Shown here in pieces: positions 53,288 through 64,000 of a stretch of DNA of 64,000 nucleotides. The stretch is taken from positions 4,216,001-4,280,000 of the forward strand of contig JAOVFP010000004.1 in NCBI GenBank assembly GCA_025738555.1, in the 5' to 3' direction. Source of the DNA: Cyathus striatus (lineage: Eukaryota > Basidiomycota > Agaricomycetes > Agaricales > Nidulariaceae). Position 1 is the first letter of the stretch; every line of letters starts with the position of its first letter. The position numbers were made by a program, and so were the translations under genes. The notes below the pieces were generated by a model. The model saw only the letters and a program-made list of their open reading frames with translations. It was not told where the DNA came from and searched no databases.

Positions 53288-56065
53288 ATGTTTGGGTATT
53301 TAGTGTCGGACCGCGCGGTTATTTTGAGGCGGTTGTATCATAGTTTGCCTATTTGCTTGATTTATGGTTGTTCCGTCTCTTACGATATCGTTCGTTTTAC
53401 TATCACGTGCTGTCGCTATTCTTGTGTACATTTTTTTTTTAGTATTTTAGATACTTGCATGGAATATACATGTTCCGCTTTGATTTGGTGTGGGCCAATG
53501 AATGAGTTAAGGAAAGTCTTGGGTGTTTTGTGATGAAAGGTTCTGAAAAAAGCTAAAATGGCGCCTCATTAAAATTTTGCCATGTATCATGGGTACTCGT
53601 GCATAATTATTTTTCGACGCGTTTACACTACTGGCTACACCATGATGCCTTGTTAGAACGTGTAAGGTGGTGATACTTATCGAAGTACGTAAGAGATCTA
53701 CTAGCTTTTAAATTACAATACTTATAAGCTTATCCTTGTCCTTGTCACTTCAACTTCGACTTTGACTAAAATTACACTTCTGAAAATATGTCTGCGCCCT
53801 GCGAGAGTGGCGAGAATAAAGATGGCGGTGAGGAAGAGGTTGGGAGAGGATGGATCACTGCGTGAACTGCGTGAATCAGAGTCGAAGGCGAGGCGCTTGC
53901 GACTTGCCCGTGTAGGAATGTCAATGGAACTTGAAGCTTGAAGATAAGTGCCGATGGTTGTAAAAACATCCGAGTCTCAGGGTGGCCTCTACAGTGCTTG
54001 ACTCCCTCGGTTGGGATTACACCATCATGTTTGAACAAGCTAAACTGCACAACGCTGCTGCGGAAATGGCGAGCTCCATTTGCGACAACCACAAAAGTTC
54101 CATGTCGGTGGTCGAAAGACCACCCCTATGCGTCCTGTGCTTATTCTCATGATTCTGGGCATGATTCTTTTTCTTACGATTTGCCTCCCGCGAACGTCGG
54201 TGGCCAAACAATCGTCGAATCCACAATGGCAACCTTAAATGGCGTCTTTGACTCTTTGGTGTGGCATTTAGAGGTACTTAGTAAGGCTGAGAAGGATGCA
54301 AGGAAGATGACTCGAAGATTTCGTTTAAGCTCAAGAGTCAAGTCTGGGGAGGATGCAAAGTAGATGGGTCAAGATTTGAGGTTGACGCTTCAAGTTATTG
54401 CCCCGATTATTTCTCTGACCTATTCAAAATTTTGAATTAGGCAAAAATAGCGCAATGTCATTTGAAATTTGAATACGAATATCATTCACGTTCAAAATCA
54501 ACTCAAATGCATACTTAATTGGCGCAAAGCTCTTAAAAGTCGGTTACTTACAATATCAAAACTTGTAAGCATCTTTCTACACGATCCCTTTAGATACTGA
54601 GAAGGAACACTAGCCCCTGGGGTACTCCCTTATCCTCTTGAATATTGAAGACTCTCAGAAAGGAATGTCATTTGAATTGACTCCTTCAATTGAGGCATCG
54701 CACACTACTACATGTCCCTGTCGGAACTGAACTACATTACGTTACATTTCACTTCGAACGTATTACATGATGTATCGTTGACCATACATGTTGGATAACT
54801 GGTTGTCCTAATAAGATCCAACGGCAGCGAAAAATTAACATTGATAATATTGGGTATAAGTAGTCCGGACTCCGGTTTGATTTTCATTGACGAACATCCT
54901 ACAAATTCTTAAAAATTGGCCGACTTGTGCATTGAACTGTTATTTATACCCAGGGCAACATTCTCCCTCTTTCCCTTGGTGAAGATATTGGCATCGGAGA
55001 TACTAAAGGCGCAGATGGTGAAGAAATAATCGCAAAGTCGGCAAAGAAAAGAGGTAGCCTGGGTTTAGTTTTCCCCAGAAGGATTTTCGTCGAATATGTC
55101 CTCTATTCCCGAGCTGTTTGCATTAAATTGTGACGGGGACCATTCCGAGTACTTTTCACTATTGAAAAATCGGAGTTTCAGGAATGTTGCATTTCTATCA
55201 TCCATTCTGGAAGAGAGAAACAACGAGTTGTCAATTGAATCATTATTATTTTGTAAAACGTTACGTTGGCTCTTTTAACCTTCAAAATAGGTCCTGCGCA
55301 TTCATGCTTTTAACGACAAATAGAATTACGTTTGTTGCCGTCTACGAGCTTACTTCCGCGCCGAATACTGAAGGCAAACTTCAATTAGCCATACACGTGA
55401 TAGGAGTCTCACCGTCTAAATACATCTGTATGAAGGAGCTACGTACCTTCTGGATGAGGGTTCTCCCCCGAATTGAGGTTGGAGTGTAATGCTAACGCAA
55501 TGTGCAAGATTTAAGAGTAGTATTTTGTTGAAGATAGACCAAAAATAGGAGTTTGTAACAGCTAAATGACACATAAGTCGAATGGATGAGAAATTGTAGC
55601 AATAATGGATGAATATGCCAGCACCCAGTCCTATGCAGCTGCATTAAACATATATGCAAAGGTCAGGTCACAAATTACAGTCGCGTTGTTTGTATTGGTC
55701 AAGTTTCAACGATTGAGCAGACGCACGACGTGTCCTGTTGGATCATATTCAAGTGTCTAATAGCAGAAGCTTGCGCTTATCTCGTCCTCGTCCGTTGTAG
55801 CATATAATGAAATAAGTTCGCCCATTGAAATTTTGTTAAATGTCGGACAGGAAGAACGTTTGATCACCGGATTCAATGATTGTGCATGAATCAGAAATTA
55901 GAATACTTAGTAGGCGACCTGTGATAAGAGCGAATCTAAATATGTGAAATCAGCATATCAACAGCTCACCAAATGCACACATATATAGACCACATGGATA
56001 AAGTCACCCCTTTCCCGTTTCATACAAAGCACCCGAAAGCACATATATCTTTAAAACATCCAGCG
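53288..56065. other. intergenic, no gene called
   Basis: About 2.8 kb. Overlapping frames on both strands at 53772-54363 and short ones at 55096-55489 show no recognisable domain. An upstream in-frame ATG for the next gene exists at 55973. Confidence 0.45.
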
Positions 56066-56918
56066 ATGAAACTGGGAGATATATATGACCTACTCGTAGG
56101 CCGTCTAGGGGATTTTTTCTATGCAGGCACTTGGCCAACTCTAAAAGCTATTCTACGGAACCCAACTTTGCTGTTTAGGCCCACAGAGATATCGAAGGAG
56201 TTCATGTTTCATGTCTGGAACATGTGTGGAGACGCTATCGACGAGGGAACCCATGCCATTAAGGAAGGACTATTAACGCCAGATGCTAATGGCATCGTGT
56301 TGGATATTGGTGCTGGTGAGATTATGGGTGTACAGTCCTCGGAATATTACTGAAATAAGACTTATATCCATAGGGCACGGACACACCGTTCACTACTTAC
56401 AGCATGATAAAGTCACGAAATACGTTGCACTCGAACCAAACATGCTCATGCACGGTCAAATCCGCGAGCATGCCTCAAAAGCAGGTTTCAGCGAATCCGA
56501 CGGATCTCTCGTCATTCTTCCATATGGCGCCGAGAACACGTCCGCCATCTTATCTGCCCTTGGAGGAGCCCAAGTCGATACAGTAATCTCAATCCTGACT
56601 CTTTGCAGCGTTCCGTCACCAGAGAAAACCATCAACGCCGTCGTTCGCGATTTGCTTCGTCCAGGCGGACAATTGCTATTCCGCGAGCATGTTCTAAGTG
56701 ACCATCCTGATGTTGCATGGTGGCAGCGGTTCTTGACGCCACTGTGGAAGATCCCACTTGACGGATGCCGGCTCGATCGTCCTACTCACATTTGGATTGA
56801 GAAAATGGGGGTTGGGGATGCCAACGGTGTTTGGAAAGAGGGAAGGGTGTGGAGTACGGACGGTGAACCAGATGACGGTCTGCTCTGGCATCGCATAGGA
56901 AGATACGTAAAACGTTGA
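56066..56918 (+). CDS. METTL7-like methyltransferase, copy 1
   Basis: Join(56066-56315, 56374-56918), 264 residues. The motifs are VLDIGAGHGHTVHYL (SAM binding motif I), YVALEPN (acidic loop), LLRPGGQ, then REHV, WWQRF and DGCRLDRPTHIW. The last part resembles METTL7-type enzymes, which methylate small thiols or other small molecules at lipid membranes. An N-terminal hydrophobic helix could anchor it. The start at 56066 was chosen to match the other copies. First of a tandem set of three intact genes in this region. Confidence 0.82.
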
Positions 56919-57519
56919 GATATATCTGGTCATGAAAGGAAGTTATATAAGTATATCAACAACAAACCATTGCGTTCATATGAACTGGACCAGTGATATA
57001 TCTCCCACGAGAGCATTGTCCCTGCGCGTCGTAAGCCTTCCGGCCGACTATAGAGAGCTGATCGTCGCAATACTGCAAGCCGTAAACGTTTAAACGCGTG
57101 AGCCACTGCATGAAGTCCCTCAATAGTAAAAATAACTGAAGCGCTGGAGCCTGGGATTTTGCTGGGACCTCCGAGGAATTACCACAGTTCAACTTCTCTG
57201 TTTGCTTCAAGCACATATAGCCAAGCTGTGAAGTGATGTTGTGAAATGTATGGTGAGCAGAAAGAAGGTTTAAAAAGTCGGGGAGGTGGTTAATTGGTGG
57301 TAAAGTCAAGTTGAGGAGCAAGCCGCGGAACTTACATAATCACAACAGTCGACAAATCAACAGCTTTAACCGTATGTTGTCATTTCATCCTCCTTAGCAC
57401 TCACGCGGATGGTCTCCGCGGCTCTTTTACGCGCTCCTTTTCCTTATATTACATCTGGAACCTGACAGCGTCTACTTGGTATACTTCACCTTCAACTATC
57501 GATCATCAATTGACCAACG
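56919..57519. other. intergenic, no gene called
   Basis: A 121-codon minus-strand frame (56956-57321) has no recognisable motif. It is probably chance. Confidence 0.45.
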
Positions 57520-58367
57520 ATGAAGCTGGAAAAAATACTTGATCTCCTAGTAGATTTTAAAGCGTTTGTCTACGCAGGCACTTGGCCAACCCTCAAAGCT
57601 ATTCTATGGAACCCAACTTTGTTGTTCAGGCCAACCGCGCTGTCGAGAGTGTTCATGTCCCACGTGTGGGGCATGTATGGGAGCAGCACCGATGACAACG
57701 GTCGTGCTGTTAAGGAAGGGTTATTGACACCTTATGCCAGTGGGGTCGTAATGGACATCGGTGCTGGTTAGAACCATCAACATTCTCTTTATTTATTCAA
57801 AACTGAATATTATGCATTGTAGGGCATGGACACTCTGCCCGTTACCTTGACCATGATAAGGTCACGAAATACATCGCAGTCGAACCTAACACTCTCATGC
57901 ACGATCATATCCGCGAGAATGCCTCAAAAGCGGGCTTCAAGGAGTCTGATGGATCTCTTGAAATCCTTCCTTATGGTGCCGAGAACACATCTGCTATCTT
58001 ATCAGCTCTTGGAGGTGCACAAGTCGACACGATAGTCTCAATACTTACCCTTTGCACTATCCCGTCACCTGAAAGCACTATTAAAGCAGTCGTCCGCGAT
58101 GTTCTTCTCCCCGGAGGACAGTTTCTGTACTATGAGCACGTTCTAAGTCATCTTCCTGACGTTGCTTGGTGGCAACGGTTCTGGGCACCGATATGGCAAT
58201 TCCCAACTGACGGATGTCGGATTGACCGTCCTACCCACATTTGGATTGAGAAAATGGGTGTCGACGAAACCAACGGTGTTTGGAAGGAGGGAAGGATGTG
58301 GGGCAAGGAGAATGAGCCGGAAGAGAACTTGTTCTGGCATCGTGTAGGAAGATATGTGAAACGGTGA
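57520..58367 (+). CDS. METTL7-like methyltransferase, copy 2
   Basis: Join(57520-57766, 57823-58367), 263 residues, in frame. It has the same layout as copy 1: VMDIGAGHGHSARYL, YIAVEPN, VLLPGGQ, YEHV, WWQRFWAP and DGCRIDRPTHIW. The second exon is exactly 545 bases in all four full-length copies. It is followed closely by a degenerate scrap of another copy. Confidence 0.82.
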
Positions 58368-58425
58368 CATGGTATGATGTATGCCAAACGACTAACTATA
58401 GTGGATTTTAAATTGTGGAGGGACA

Positions 58426-58549
58426 TTGGCTCCGTTGTGGGCTGCGGCGTATCCGGAAGAGTCGATGTTTGGAAGGACGGAAGGGCATGGTGTTCGGACT
58501 ATGAACCAGATAACGGTCCTACTCTGACTTAAAATATATGAAACGTTGA
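58426..58549 (+). pseudogene. scrap of a fifth METTL7-like copy
   Basis: TTGGCTCCGTTGTGG (58426-58440) matches the middle of exon 2. After a deletion the sequence resumes with the GVWKEGR region equivalent and ends with a match to the shared KR-stop end (AAACGTTGA). It has no open frame. Confidence 0.65.
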
Positions 58550-59936
58550 AGCCACTGGTTATGAAATTGTTATGAAAGGAAGATACTATACAGTGGAAAT
58601 AAACCAAAGTTGAAACGATAGGAAGAGAGTAACTACATAGACAACGTTTTCAGAAATCAGAATGCTTACTCGTTTATACCACAGGTACTTAAGTATATTT
58701 CTAGCAGAGAGCTTCAAGTATCGTTGTAAGACTCCCCTGAAAGCAACCTGAAAGTCGAGCTACTGCAGACTCATGGCGTGAGAATCTTGCCAATAAGTTT
58801 AAATACCCAACACTAGAAAGATAGATGTGCGGAGACATTGAGAAAGTTGACATGCTTGATCAAATGCATTTTCTGTGACGAAACATTGCCACCGAAAAGG
58901 AACTCTGAATGGACAGCTACGTATGTACTTATAACCGTCACTGGTGATTGATATAATCGGATTGAGTTATTTACTTAGTACTAGACAGTCGTTTCAAGTC
59001 TGTACTTTATTCGTTGAGATTAAATCAGTTTCAATAAAGCTGCTGGAGTAAAATTGTGGATACCCTGGCCTTAATTGCCATTACTTACTAACTATAAATC
59101 ACTGTGGAATCTGGATTGTGATTGGAACTTGAAAGTTGGCGGTAAGTTGGCGAGGGTATTGATTAATTTGACTTATATGTACATGTTATACTTCGCGGTC
59201 TGATCCTATTAATATCATGTCGTGGTCCGTGAACGTTTGAACGTTCATCTAGGATTTTTCCTGGTCCACGATAATCTCAGATGGCTGAAATACCGCAGAC
59301 AATGTTTCACCCGCCCTTCTACTCTTCTAACTGCGAACCTCTTATATCGTGGAGAAAGTTCCAAATCTGTCGTCGATCATGCTTAAGGCTCGGCAGAAGG
59401 TTGATACTGAAGTCAAAACACTTGTGCAATGTGGACGGGATGGAATCCCGGTGCACCTTTGTGTTAGCTTGGCTACATTGAGATTTAATGACTTGTTCGA
59501 CTCTTTGTAAAAGTTTACCTCTGCTATGAAGATTAGGGACAAAGATAAATTTAAAATTGCCAAGGAATTCTTCCAGGCTGAGTCGGGAGTCCCGCACAGC
59601 CTAATCTATGGTGTGTGCATTGTGTTGGTTGGTAATATTCATGCACTTCCAACTGCTTTCTAGTGCAGAAATAGGTCCGTGCCGCGTGTTCTTTGCTTTC
59701 AATTACACATTCAATGAAGCTGTTGTTGCTCCTGTCTGACAAAGCTCAGATCCTGTATCACCGTGACGTAGAGCTAAAACTTGTACAAGAAGAGAAATAT
59801 GAAGCTAAGAATAAGAATCACTTCTCGATGAACTGCTGAAGCATGCGGGTGAATCTGCATAGTTATCAGAGTATTTAAATCACAAGAAGATAGTATAATA
59901 TTGACGACTATTCATGCTTCTTGTTATTGCTAAATT
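58550..59936. other. intergenic, no gene seen
   Basis: About 1.4 kb. Short frames near 59281-59600 on both strands have no motif. Confidence 0.45.
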
Positions 59937-61400
59937 TCAAGCGTCAATGTCTTTGTTGGAAATTATTCGTAATACCCGTCTAATCGTTGCCTCTTCAACG
60001 CCCTTCGCTTTCATTCTGCCTTGTTTCAGCCGTTCCACTCCATTTCGGATGCTTTTAATATGCACCTCAACTGGAATTCTGGATCCTACCAGCTCAGGTG
60101 CAGCAGCTCTTTCCCGCAGATCTTCCATATCCTCACCCATTGACTGTACCGCATGTAACACAGTAACGACACGAAATAGTGCCTGTTTCCTGTACTCTCC
60201 AAGGTCTCTCAACAGTGGCAAATGCTGATTGAAATTTCGAAGAGCTTTCTTATTGCTGCCAAGTTTAGTCCAGAGCTCACCCAATAGCTCCTCTTTTGCC
60301 GATCCGTAGATATACCCTCACACGCTAGCATATCATGTACGGCTGACATTCGCTCTTCAAGCTCCTGTAAATTCCCAGTATTCACCTCGGCTTCAAGGAT
60401 AAGGCATTTCATATAGATCGATATTATATCCATTGCTTCCACAAATCTTTCAGGAATGGCCTCATCGGACGGAGTATGTGAAGTCCCCGTGATCACTCTC
60501 ATAATGTCAAAATACCACTTCGTGGGCTGGGCCACCTCGATAGTATGTGAGGTCCAATCGTTGGCAGCCATTATGCTAAAGACAGCGTTAACCTATAATA
60601 TTTCTCTATACAACTTACCTGTCAACAAAACCATTAACTTTTGCATTCAGTCTATGCAATCCTCACCCAGTTTTCTTTGCATCTGTGTAAAAATCTTTCA
60701 GCGCCATTGCAAGCATCTCTTTAAATCCGAGGTTACTAGCGCGAACAAGTGATATAAGATTGCGCGTAACTATTTCAGCTTTCTTTATCTCCAGCGATAA
60801 CCCGGAAACACCAGCGGATTCATCCAGTAGCTGTTCAATTGTTTTACTCTGGACATCCATGAGGGCCGGAAAATCCGCCTGTACTGTGCCATCTGTATGT
60901 GCAACCTTCCATTCACAAAGATGGGAGCTAGAAAGCCCCGGTAGTATGCATAACGGCGACATCACAGTGTGAAGTGTGCTGGATATACCACTCATTATTC
61001 TTGAAAGCACCAGAAAGACGATCAAAAAGGCGAATAGTGTGCATGAAAGATGGATCGCAGTGAAAAAGACATCCGCAACGTATCCGACGACAATGATACC
61101 ACAATTAAAGCCCCAGTTTGTTATGTCTTCTCCCAATCGACCTACATTCCTCTCAGTAACAAGTGGCGTTCGCTTTAAAGTGTCAGGAATTTCCTGGCTC
61201 TGCTGGTGAAACAACACAGTTTGTTTCCGATGGCTTGGAACCTGGGCTGGTCGGGCTGTACCACGACATTTATGAGGACTAACTGAGCGGGGGGGACTAA
61301 GCTTTGGTAATTGGGTCGATACGCAATCATTATCGTCCTCTATATGAGACCAAGCTTCATCGAATGTATGGCTGTTGCTTCGTGTGGAGCTGCGAGTCAT
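59937..61400 (-). CDS. unknown membrane protein of an agaric family, apparent frameshift
   Basis: Exons: complement of join(59937-60575, 60667-61400), about 457 residues once one frame change is allowed. The N-terminal 100 residues are hydrophilic and Ser-rich. Two or more hydrophobic segments follow (GIIVVGYVADVFFTAIHL, LFAFLIVFLVLS). The C-terminal half is helical: ELLGELWTKLG, FNQHLPLLRDLGEYR, DLRERAAAPELVG and IPVEVHIKSIR. This pattern is widespread in mushrooms but has no function I know. At 60294-60297 a run of four T (A on the coding strand) breaks the frame; five would restore it. It may be a sequencing slip. Confidence 0.65.
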
Positions 61401-61942
61401 ATGCAATGGGTAATGTGAAACTAGCGAGGTAGTTAGTAGAGGAACGAAAAAGAATGAAAAGGGTTTATATCAGGTTTATATACTTACTACACTGGTTTAC
61501 ATATGACGCGTGTACCAATCGATAGATATATTATATTATATTATATTATTCCCACTGGCGTGGTAGGTACAAGGAATGAAATCTAGTACTTACCACTCTA
61601 TTGAGGTGGTAGAGATTGGGTCGAGATCAGAATTGGGTTACAACTTACGCGCGTACGCCCTCGCAGTGGTCATACGCACGTGACATATGACTAAGAGTTG
61701 ATCCCGGCGGCATTAGAGTATCGCATTATGTATCTAGGGTCGCCGTCAATATTGTTCATTACCCTCAATGCTCGCTGTGCTTACAATGTAACTTATGTAC
61801 ATGGATGACCTTCCCTGCTCTTTTACGTGTTCCTACTTTCTCCAATCCATGCAGCGTCTCCGATGTGATCCTGTGCTTTCCATCTCTCTTCGCGTACTAA
61901 CTTTTATATTTGTACTTGACTTCAATCGCCAGTTATCCAACG
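61401..61942. other. intergenic with an AT microsatellite
   Basis: The region between the divergent unknown gene and methyltransferase copy 3. A repeat of the ATATT type (about 61526-61550) is the only feature seen. Confidence 0.5.
61526..61550 (+). repeat. ATATT-type microsatellite
   Basis: About five copies of a five-base AT unit in tandem. Confidence 0.6.
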
Positions 61943-62782
61943 ATGAAATTGGCAGGTATACTGGCTCCCCTCGCAGATCTCACAACATTTGCCTATGCAG
62001 GCACTTGGCCAACCATCAAAGCTATTCTATTGAACCCACCTTTGTTGTTCAGGCCAACTGCGCTGTCGAGGGTGTTCATGTTCCACATGTGGGACGTGTA
62101 TGGGAACAGTGTCGATGAGTATGGTCGTGCTGTTAAGGAGGGGCTACTGACTCCCCATGCCAGTGGAGTCGTGTTGGATATTGGTGCAGGTGAGAACCAT
62201 CTCTTGATCAGTACTGGCGATTACTTACACTTTCTAGGGTACGGACACTCTGTTCACTACCTTGACCGTGAAAAAGTCACGAAATATATAGCAGTCGAAC
62301 CCAATACTCTCATGCATCATTATATCCGCGAAAATGCCTCGAAAGCAGGCTTCAACACATCTGATGGGTCTCTCCTAATTCTACCCTACGGTGCTGAGCA
62401 AGTTTCCTCTATATTATCAGCCCTTGGAGGTGCACAAGTCGACACGATACTCTCAATACATATCCTTTGCACTGTCCCTTCACCGGAGGATGCCATTAAC
62501 ATTGTTGTCCGGGACCTTCTTCGCCCCGGAGGACAGTTTCTGTACTTTGAACATGTTCTAAGTCATCTCCCAGACGTTGCATGGTGGCAACGGTTCTGGG
62601 CACCAATGTGGCAAATCCCAACTGATGGTTGTCGCATGGATCGTCCTACCCACGTTTGGATTGAGAAAATGGGTGTCGGCGAGACCGTTGGCGTTTGGAA
62701 GGAGGGAAGGATGTGGGGCAAGGAGAATGAGCCGGAAGAGAACTTGCTCTGGCATCGTGTAGGAAGGTACGTGAAGCGGTAA
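61943..62782 (+). CDS. METTL7-like methyltransferase, copy 3
   Basis: Join(61943-62189, 62238-62782), 263 residues. It shows VLDIGAGYGHSVHYL, YIAVEPN, LLRPGGQ, FEHV, WWQRFWAP and DGCRMDRPTHVW. The 48-base intron contains no in-frame stop, so keeping it would give a product 16 residues longer. It is closest in appearance to copy 2. The gene is intact. Confidence 0.82.
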   Translation: MKLAGILAPLADLTTFAYAGTWPTIKAILLNPPLLFRPTALSRVFMFHMWDVYGNSVDEYGRAVKEGLLTPHASGVVLDIGAGENHLLISTGDYLHFLGYGHSVHYLDREKVTKYIAVEPNTLMHHYIRENASKAGFNTSDGSLLILPYGAEQVSSILSALGGAQVDTILSIHILCTVPSPEDAINIVVRDLLRPGGQFLYFEHVLSHLPDVAWWQRFWAPMWQIPTDGCRMDRPTHVWIEKMGVGETVGVWKEGRMWGKENEPEENLLWHRVGRYVKR

Positions 62783-62984
62783 TATAGTATGATGTATCCC
62801 AAATGCTGTAAATAGCTGGCTATAGCGAATCTAAACTTATGAAGGCCATCATGGACAAATTAACAGCCCTCCTTGATAACATATAATTAGCCGCCTCGTC
62901 CTCACATGATGGCCTGCTTTACGCCTTTCCTCTCTCTGTTTTTTATCAGGCGCCTGAACGCATCTTCATCATAGTGATCAAGCC

Positions 62985-63832
62985 ATGAGGCTGGCATATA
63001 TATATGGCCTGCTCATAGGTGTAAAGGATTTTATATACGCAGGCGCTTGGCCAACCATTAAAACTATTTTATGGAATCCGATTTTGCTGTTCAGGCCGAC
63101 AGTACTATCAAAGGAGTTCATGTTCCATGTCTGGAACGTGCAGTGAGGGGATACCATCGATGAAAATTGCAGGGCTGATAAAGAAAGACTTTTAACGCCC
63201 CATGCTCATGGCATCGTATTGGATATTGGTGCGGGTGAGTTATTGGTATGAGGATCTTTCACCATTGCTGAAAGAATGCATTTCTAGGGCACGGGCACAC
63301 CGTCTATTACTTAGACCATGATAAGGTCACAAAATACGCTACGCTCGAGCCTAACGTCCTCATGCATAATAAAATTCGCGAACACGCCTCAAAAGTAGGC
63401 TTCAACGAATCCGATGGGTCTCTCATCATTCTTCCGTATGGCGCTGAGAATATATCCGCTACCTTATCCGCCCTTGGAGGAGCTCAAGTGGATACAGTAA
63501 TCTCCACACTTACTCTTTGCAGCGTTTTGTCACCTGAAGAAACCATTAATGCAGTCGTCCGCAATTTGCTTCGCTCGGGCGGACAGTTGCTATTCCTCGA
63601 ACATGTCCTGAGTGACTTTCCTGACGTTGCGCGATGGCAGCGGTTTTTGGCTCCGTTGTGGCAGATTCCGCTTGACGGTTGTCGGATTGATCGTCCTACT
63701 CATATTTGGATTGAGAAAATGGGTGTTGGTGAGGTCAATGGTGTCTGGAAGGAGGGAAGGTCGTGGAGTGTGGATGACGAGCCTGGTGATGGTCTGCTCA
63801 GACATCGCGCAGGAAGATACGTGAAGCATTGA
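62985..63832 (+). pseudogene. METTL7-like methyltransferase copy 4, with an early stop
   Basis: The layout matches the others (62985-63234, 63288-63832), with exon 2 again 545 bases and open. Exon 1 has an in-frame TGA after FMFHVWNVQ, where copy 1 reads through to GDAIDE; there is also a one-codon insertion there. Conserved motifs after the stop (VLDIGAG, YATLEPN, LLRSGGQ, DGCRIDRPTHIW) remain. It may be a young pseudogene or a sequencing error. Confidence 0.7.
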
Positions 63833-64000
63833 CATAGAGTCCCGCTGGAAACACTCGACTTGAATACTTTGTGAATAAGTACTACTTAAATAATGAATAT
63901 CTTTCAATCAGTCAAAAATCATTCAGAACATTATAAAGAGATCATAATGCCTTAGAAACCGCCCAGAATACTTAGTTGAACGGTAAGATACTGTTATCTT

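Noticed and set aside
53772..54363. Overlapping frames on both strands (141 codons plus, 106 minus)
   Set aside because: Low-complexity and without motif; only one could be real and neither is supported.

Overview
The window is nuclear DNA of a filamentous basidiomycete, most likely a mushroom-forming agaricomycete. The reasons are genes cut by many 45-65 base introns, proteins of families typical of that group (DUF6589, DUF6534-type seven-helix proteins, agaric F-box proteins, questin-oxidase-like proteins, M36 fungalysin), and tRNA genes with introns after position 37. All assignments are from reading the sequence; no database search was run. Exon joins were checked for reading-frame consistency.

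Layout. 1-204: 3' end of an unidentified gene. 637-6579: a complete-looking transposon with 302-base terminal inverted repeats, a perfect 9-base target duplication, a DUF6589-type protein and a RecQ-type helicase in convergent orientation. 6808-18107: conserved genes (C-4 sterol methyl oxidase, prephenate dehydratase, PCNA), two F-box genes, and at 12934-14290 a secreted repeat protein whose three modules are separated by Kex2 sites. 18752-23255: a questin-oxidase-like gene followed by a decayed tandem copy and a fragment. 23256-25897: mostly empty or degenerate DNA. 25898-28492: a Rab-like GTPase domain joined to a protein kinase. 28493-30298: palindromes and a short tandem repeat. 30299-34527: a 17-exon SLC26/SulP-type transporter with STAS and cyclic-nucleotide-binding-like domains. 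34905-40344: a small unknown gene, the CFIm25 cleavage/polyadenylation subunit, and an unknown gene. 41422-46105: two tandem DUF6534-type genes. 46488-48860: two convergent tRNA-Asn genes, an esterase and a tRNA-Val. 50818-53287: fungalysin with an apparent frameshift. 56066-63832: a METTL7-like methyltransferase array (three intact copies, one with a stop codon, one scrap) interrupted by an unknown membrane protein gene.

Most conserved genes are single housekeeping functions (sterol synthesis, phenylalanine synthesis, replication, mRNA 3'-end processing). The accessory genes form local tandem families with visible decay, which fits a birth-and-death region. The two strongest novelty candidates are the DUF6589/RecQ transposon and the Kex2-processed three-module secreted precursor. 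Next are the PCNA with a large charged insertion and the GTPase-kinase fusion.
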